DNA of 8,103 bases from an uncultured Carnobacterium sp. (GTDB lineage: Bacteria; Bacillota; Bacilli; Lactobacillales; Aerococcaceae): contig CALCML010000207.1 of the NCBI GenBank assembly GCA_937967765.1, positions 1 to 8,103 on the forward strand, in the 5' to 3' direction. A program made the translations under genes and the position numbers. Shown here one piece after another: positions 5,221 through 8,103 of this stretch (positions are counted from its first letter, which is position 1; the number at the start of each line of letters is the position of its first letter). The notes below the pieces were generated by a model that worked only from the letters and a program-made list of their open reading frames with translations, had not been told where the DNA came from and searched no databases.

Positions 5221-6451
5221 TCTTCTCACCCTCAATCACAAAGCGAATTCGTGTTTCACTCGTGAGTTCTGCTGTCAACTGTACATTGTTCGTTTCGGCA
5301 ATCTTCTGCGCGATAGAAAGCCCTAGTCCACTACCGCCTGTCGTACGATTTCTCGAACTGTCTACGCGGTAGAAGCGATCGAAAATCTGACTGACCTGTT
5401 CCTTTGTCATTGGTTCGGTTTCATTTCCAATAGCTAATTGATTTCTTTTCGCCTCAACGGTAATCACCGGTTCACCGACCGTATACTTCATCGCGTTATC
5501 GAGCAAGATACGAATCAACTCCGTCATCGCACTCTTATTCGTTGTGATAATCGTTTGTGCCTCGCCAGTAAATTCTACCTGAAGTTCTTTTTCGTTTAAG
5601 ACTGGTAAAATCTCTTCAACGATTGCTTTCGTAACGGCTACTAAATCGACTTCTTCTTTTGTCGCAGCCGCTTCTCCTTCGTCGTATCTTGAAAGAATTA
5701 ACATCTGCTCTACAAGAGAGTTCAGACGCTTAATTTGGCGTTTGTTACTATCGACAAATTTAGCTTCTGTACCCATCATTGCGAGTAAATCCGTATTGGC
5801 TGAAAGGACCGCTAACGGTGTCTTAATCTCATGACTGGCATTGGCGATAAATTGTTGCTGACGCTCTACGTTTTCCACAAATGGACGAATTGCACGGTTA
5901 GATGCAAGACGAACGAGTACATATACAACGAGTATACATAAAATAAATACGGTTAACGTGACCATCAATAATCTTGAATTCTGCTGAACTTCACGACGCG
6001 CATCAATAAACACTACCATCGTTTCAGAGTCTGTCTTGGATACTTGGTAACGTAGATCGCCTTCCCAGCCACTAGTAGCAGTTCCTTGTGCAATTAGAAG
6101 CGCTTTGTCAGACAAAGTATCCTCTTCAATAGAAACTAGATGTGTTTTGTCCACAGATTTAATCGCATTATTCGCTATTTTCACCACTGCATAACGGATG
6201 GATAATTGGTCATCTTTACGAAACTCCTGACCTTTTGGAAATCCATGCTCTGGGTGTTCTTTTGGTCCGCTACTATCTGGAGCTTCAGGAAAAACTCCGT
6301 CATTTTCAATGAGCATTGTCGAGAGTCGATCCACTTGTGCTTCTGTTTGCCGATAGTTCAGTACGTTTACCGCCACTAACACAACCAGTAGCACTGCCGT
6401 AAACGACAGCATGGCACTTTTTACAAAGCTTTTTTGAAGTTGTTTAAACAT
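5213..6451 (-). CDS. ciaH: Sensor histidine kinase, CiaH-like
   Basis: A 412-residue membrane kinase, partner of the regulator encoded 43 nt upstream. Residues 14-32 and 161-183 are membrane segments enclosing an extracellular sensor region of about 130 residues, with a Pro/Glu/His-rich stretch near 55-73 (EAPDSSG, EHPEHG). HisKA contains FIANASHEIKTPLAVLSA with phospho-accepting His207. The ATPase domain has an N box (LLDNAMKYT, Asn319), an F box (IFDRFYRVDSSR) and a G2 box (GGSGLGLSIAQKIAE). The G1 box is degenerate: IGNETEPM stands where DxGxG is usual, a variation found in some Firmicute kinases. GGGGAG precedes the ATG. The last codons overlap the alkyltransferase-like gene. The CiaH name rests on the paired regulator and its operators; the sensor domain itself is not diagnostic. 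Confidence 0.88.
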   Translation of the reverse strand: MFKQLQKSFVKSAMLSFTAVLLVVLVAVNVLNYRQTEAQVDRLSTMLIENDGVFPEAPDSSGPKEHPEHGFPKGQEFRKDDQLSIRYAVVKIANNAIKSVDKTHLVSIEEDTLSDKALLIAQGTATSGWEGDLRYQVSKTDSETMVVFIDARREVQQNSRLLMVTLTVFILCILVVYVLVRLASNRAIRPFVENVERQQQFIANASHEIKTPLAVLSANTDLLAMMGTEAKFVDSNKRQIKRLNSLVEQMLILSRYDEGEAAATKEEVDLVAVTKAIVEEILPVLNEKELQVEFTGEAQTIITTNKSAMTELIRILLDNAMKYTVGEPVITVEAKRNQLAIGNETEPMTKEQVSQIFDRFYRVDSSRNRTTGGSGLGLSIAQKIAETNNVQLTAELTSETRIRFVIEGEKNG

Positions 6452-6494
6452 GCAAGCTCCCCTTTTTTAACTGTCATTCATTTTTCAACTGTAA

Positions 6495-7169
6495 TTAGGC
6501 TTCGACCATCAACTGATAGCCAAGACCACGTGCCGATTTAATCGTCACGTTCGCCTCAATACTTGCTAATTTTTTACGAAGAGATGAGATATTCACCCAT
6601 ACGACATTAATCTCCGCATCTGAGTCGAGTCCCCATACTTTTTCCATAATTAACTCGGTCGATAATACTTGATTGCTATTCATCATAAAGTACTCCATCA
6701 GTTGAAACTCTTTATTATTCAATAACACTTGCCCGCTAGCGGATTGCATCGTGAACTTATCGCGATTTAATTCAATATTTCCAACCGTCATCACTGACGA
6801 TACGAAAACATTTGGGCGGCGAAGTAATGATTTCACACGCGCTAACAACTCAGGCGCTTCGAACGGTTTCGTTAAATAATCGTCCGCACCTTCTTCTAGC
6901 CCTGTTACTTTATCTTCTAATTGGCTTTTTGCCGTCAACATTAGAACAGGTGTGGTATTTCCTCCTGCACGTAACTCACGTACCACTTCGATTCCTGATT
7001 TCTTCGGCATCATGACATCCAGTAAAATTAAATCATATGGTGTTGATTCAGCATAAAACAGCGCGTCCGCCCCGTCGTGAACAACTTCCACACTATATTT
7101 TTGCATTTCTAGCATCATTTTCAGCGCTTCGGCTAAATCAATTTCATCTTCTGCTACTAAAATTCTCAT
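6495..7169 (-). CDS. ciaR: OmpR-family response regulator, CiaR-like
   Basis: A 224-residue regulator, the same length as pneumococcal CiaR. The receiver domain (1-115) has the acidic pair Glu7/Asp8, phospho-acceptor Asp51 (LILLDVMMP), Thr79 and Lys101 (DDYLTKPF). The winged-helix domain (about 125-222) carries KVWGLDSDAEINVVWVNISSLRKKL. This resembles the CiaR pattern WG-DSD-I-VV-V-S-RKKL more than generic OmpR members. GAGG lies 7 nt before the ATG. Its promoter contains TTTAAG-N5-TTTAAG, the known CiaR site, so it probably activates its own operon and the two lipoprotein genes at 1042 and 4672. It is the first gene of the operon with the kinase and the alkyltransferase-like gene. Response regulator is certain, CiaR orthology likely but not proven. 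Confidence 0.92.
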   Translation of the reverse strand: MRILVAEDEIDLAEALKMMLEMQKYSVEVVHDGADALFYAESTPYDLILLDVMMPKKSGIEVVRELRAGGNTTPVLMLTAKSQLEDKVTGLEEGADDYLTKPFEAPELLARVKSLLRRPNVFVSSVMTVGNIELNRDKFTMQSASGQVLLNNKEFQLMEYFMMNSNQVLSTELIMEKVWGLDSDAEINVVWVNISSLRKKLASIEANVTIKSARGLGYQLMVEA

Positions 7170-7193
7170 AGTATTACCTCTTCTTTTTTCTTC

Positions 7194-7225
7194 AGTATAC
7201 GTTTCGTACTTAAAATTTACTTAAA
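7194..7225 (-). promoter_or_regulatory. CiaR-type operator plus -10 box, promoter of the response regulator operon
   Basis: On the minus strand TTTAAG (7225-7220), TAAAT, TTTAAG (7214-7209) and, 9 nt further, TATACT (7199-7194). The spacing is identical to the two lipoprotein promoters, and it implies autoregulation. The upstream half-site overlaps the stop codon of the MarR gene (7221-7223). The mRNA leader would be only about 17-18 nt. Confidence 0.85.
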
Positions 7226-7661
7226 CCGACTTCTTACATGTGTTTGCAAATGAGATGAGTAGCTCACGCAATTGTTGCTTTTGGTTGCAGTCCAATCCAC
7301 GCAATGTATGTTCCATCATTTGATGTTGCGCTGGAATTAAATCATCGAGCAGCTTCTTCCCTTTTTCTGTTAATGAAATGTGCTTTGTCTTCCAGTCTTT
7401 TTCAATCGCAATTAATTCCAACTTGTCTAAATGACGAATGCAATGCGTGATATTTCCCTGCGTCAAATTCAACGTTTGCGCAATCGTCTTTTGATCCATC
7501 GTTTGATTTCGGAAAATCAGATGTAACACTTCAAAATGAGTTGGATTCAACCCCACCTCTTTTAATGACATCGAAAAAGTTTTCAAGTTCTCATTGTAGA
7601 TTTTCATAATCATCATCCAAATCTCATGAGACACATTCATTTTTTCGCATTCTGTAACCAT
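7221..7661 (-). CDS. MarR-family transcriptional regulator
   Basis: A 146-residue protein with the MarR winged-helix layout: an N-terminal helix (10-34), a helix-turn-helix at about 55-82 (MDQKTIAQTLNLTQGNITHCIRHLDKL in two helices), a wing at 84-97 ending in ISLTEKGKKLL, and C-terminal dimerisation helices. The length is normal for the family. I chose the ATG at 7661 because AGAGGTG lies 6-7 nt upstream. An in-frame TTG at 7712 is unlikely, since it falls inside the probable -35 of the promoter at 7684-7712. No terminator is seen in the 51 nt before the response regulator, so read-through into that operon is possible. The target and ligand of this regulator cannot be read from the sequence. 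Two Cys residues (74, 125) lie within the domains and Cys142 near the C-terminus. Confidence 0.9.
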   Translation of the reverse strand: MVTECEKMNVSHEIWMMIMKIYNENLKTFSMSLKEVGLNPTHFEVLHLIFRNQTMDQKTIAQTLNLTQGNITHCIRHLDKLELIAIEKDWKTKHISLTEKGKKLLDDLIPAQHQMMEHTLRGLDCNQKQQLRELLISFANTCKKSV

Positions 7662-7683
7662 ACAAACACCTCTTTCACCGTTT

Positions 7684-7712
7684 ACTTTACTATTGAAATG
7701 ACTTCCTGTCAA
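7684..7712 (-). promoter_or_regulatory. Probable promoter of the MarR-family gene
   Basis: On the minus strand TTGACA (7712-7707), a 17-nt spacer and TAAAGT (7689-7684, 4 of 6 consensus). The start codon at 7661 follows after a leader of about 15-17 nt. The -35 is a perfect match, the -10 only fair. Confidence 0.6.
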
Positions 7713-7843
7713 ACTCTCTCTCCGTCAAAGCATTAGGTAATAGGACTCGCTAAAATATATGTACTTTCTCCGTCTCAGCACACACTATTTCTCCTTCTCC
7801 ACCCACCCTTTAAAAGGTTTAACCGAAACTAGGTATCTTATTT
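7713..7843. other. Non-coding stretch upstream of the MarR-family gene
   Basis: I see no gene here. The minus strand is purine-rich in 7791-7805. The octamer TCTCCGTC occurs twice (7719-7726 and 7767-7774). Two small adjacent palindromes, CCTTT-A-AAAGG and GGTT-T-AACC, lie at 7807-7824. Any of these could be operator sites, but none matches a site I know. Confidence 0.4.
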
Positions 7844-8030
7844 GTAAAGCACGAGTGCCTTTGGATTCTGTAGTAGTGATAATAGCGAGCGCAACCAATG
7901 TGAATTACTGACACTTGGAATTTATTCCTAGTGTCAGTTTGAAGCTTGGTAGGAGTTGAGACCTCAGGCTCAACCCGTTGCAGCTATTATTTCTACTACA
8001 GAGACATCCAAAGCGCACGAAGTGCTTTAC
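7844..8030. ncRNA. Candidate structured RNA or palindromic element, about 187 nt, Y-shaped fold
   Basis: The ends are complementary over a long interrupted stem. GTAAAGCAC (7844-7852) pairs with 8022-8030, GTGC (7855-7858) with 8015-8018, CTTTGGAT (7859-7866) with 8006-8013, TCTGTAGTAG (7867-7876) with 7993-8002, and ATAATAGC (7879-7886) with 7983-7990. Inside, GCAAC (7891-7895) can pair with 7977-7981. One arm is a hairpin, ACTGACACT-GGAA with its complement (7907-7938). The other is GTTGAG-CC with its complement (7955-7974). Almost every base is explained by pairing, and the bulges (GAC at 8003-8005, C at 8014) look like RNA rather than simple DNA repeats. No coding frame fits. The general shape (long closing stem, open centre with a side hairpin, apical hairpin) recalls 6S RNA, but I do not recognise conserved 6S sequence. 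A MITE-like repeat is the main alternative. The coding strand is undetermined; AATTTTT after 8035 and one G-U pair slightly favour the plus strand. Confidence 0.5.
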
Positions 8031-8044
8031 CCTTAATTTTTCCC

Positions 8045-8083
8045 AAACAAAAAGAGCCCTGGTTTCAGGTTAAACCAGGACTC
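8045..8083 (-). terminator. Intrinsic terminator of a gene beyond the right edge
   Basis: On the minus strand GAG-CCTGGTTT type arms (8072-8083 with 8054-8065, one mismatch, loop 8066-8071) form an 11-bp stem. It is followed by TTTTTGTTT. It must end a minus-strand transcript that enters from outside the window, so the MarR gene and the element at 7844-8030 are separate from that gene. Confidence 0.85.
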
Positions 8084-8103
8084 GGAAAGCACAATTTCCC
8101 TAG

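Noticed and set aside
7662..7712. 17-codon N-terminal extension of the MarR protein starting at a TTG
   Set aside because: The TTG is part of a perfect -35 hexamer. The ATG at 7661 has a strong ribosome binding site and gives the normal family length.
7750..7785. 11-codon reading frame starting GTG after AAGGAG on the minus strand, a possible leader peptide
   Set aside because: It is too short to judge, has no regulatory-codon run and no attenuator hairpin after it. The purine-rich stretch alone can create an AAGGAG.
7800..7815. Minus-strand GGGTGGGTGG, resembling the start of a T-box motif
   Set aside because: The required ACCGCG part is missing, there is no antiterminator/terminator pair, and the downstream gene is a MarR regulator rather than a synthetase or amino-acid gene.
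7844..8030. Assignment of the structured element as 6S RNA, RNase P RNA, tmRNA or SRP RNA
   Set aside because: Only the outline resembles 6S RNA. No conserved core sequences of these RNAs were recognised, so it is left unnamed.
1..8103. CRISPR array, insertion sequence, tRNA, phage or plasmid genes
   Set aside because: No regularly spaced repeats, transposase motifs, cloverleaf with a T-loop, or integrase signatures were seen on either strand.

Overview
The window looks like a low-GC Firmicute, most likely Lactobacillales. The genes are AT-rich, have strong GAGG-type ribosome binding sites, and end in compact intrinsic terminators. Several families are typical of that group: YehR-type lipoproteins (DUF1307), a CiaR/CiaH-like two-component pair and Cthe_2159-type surface lipoproteins. 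A genus such as Granulicatella or another Carnobacteriaceae/Enterococcaceae relative is only a guess. All nine genes are on the minus strand, so transcription runs from high to low coordinates.

Layout in the direction of transcription: (1) 8103-7713 has no protein gene. It holds the terminator of a gene lying beyond the window and a 187-nt self-complementary Y-shaped element, which is a candidate structured RNA or palindromic repeat. (2) A MarR-family regulator at 7661-7221. (3) A three-gene operon: an OmpR-family response regulator (CiaR-like), its histidine kinase (CiaH-like), and an 8-nt-overlapping small alkyltransferase-like protein. It ends in two tandem terminators. (4) A 454-residue beta-helix lipoprotein preceded by a 28-bp perfect palindrome and A/T-tract repeats. 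(5) An operon of a 310-residue membrane protein with an LEA-like charged N-terminal half, followed by a YehR-type lipoprotein. (6) A second, paralogous YehR-type lipoprotein with its own consensus promoter and terminator. (7) A Cthe_2159-type carbohydrate-binding lipoprotein that runs off the left edge.

The main regulatory observation is that exactly three promoters carry a direct repeat TTTAAG-N5-TTTAAG, 9 nt upstream of a good -10 hexamer and without a normal -35. They are the promoters of the response regulator itself, the beta-helix lipoprotein and the carbohydrate-binding lipoprotein. This repeat matches the known CiaR operator of streptococci. The likely picture is an autoregulated CiaRH-type system that directly controls two surface beta-helix lipoproteins encoded beside it. 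The three genes between those two targets have ordinary promoters or none of their own and look like independent cargo.
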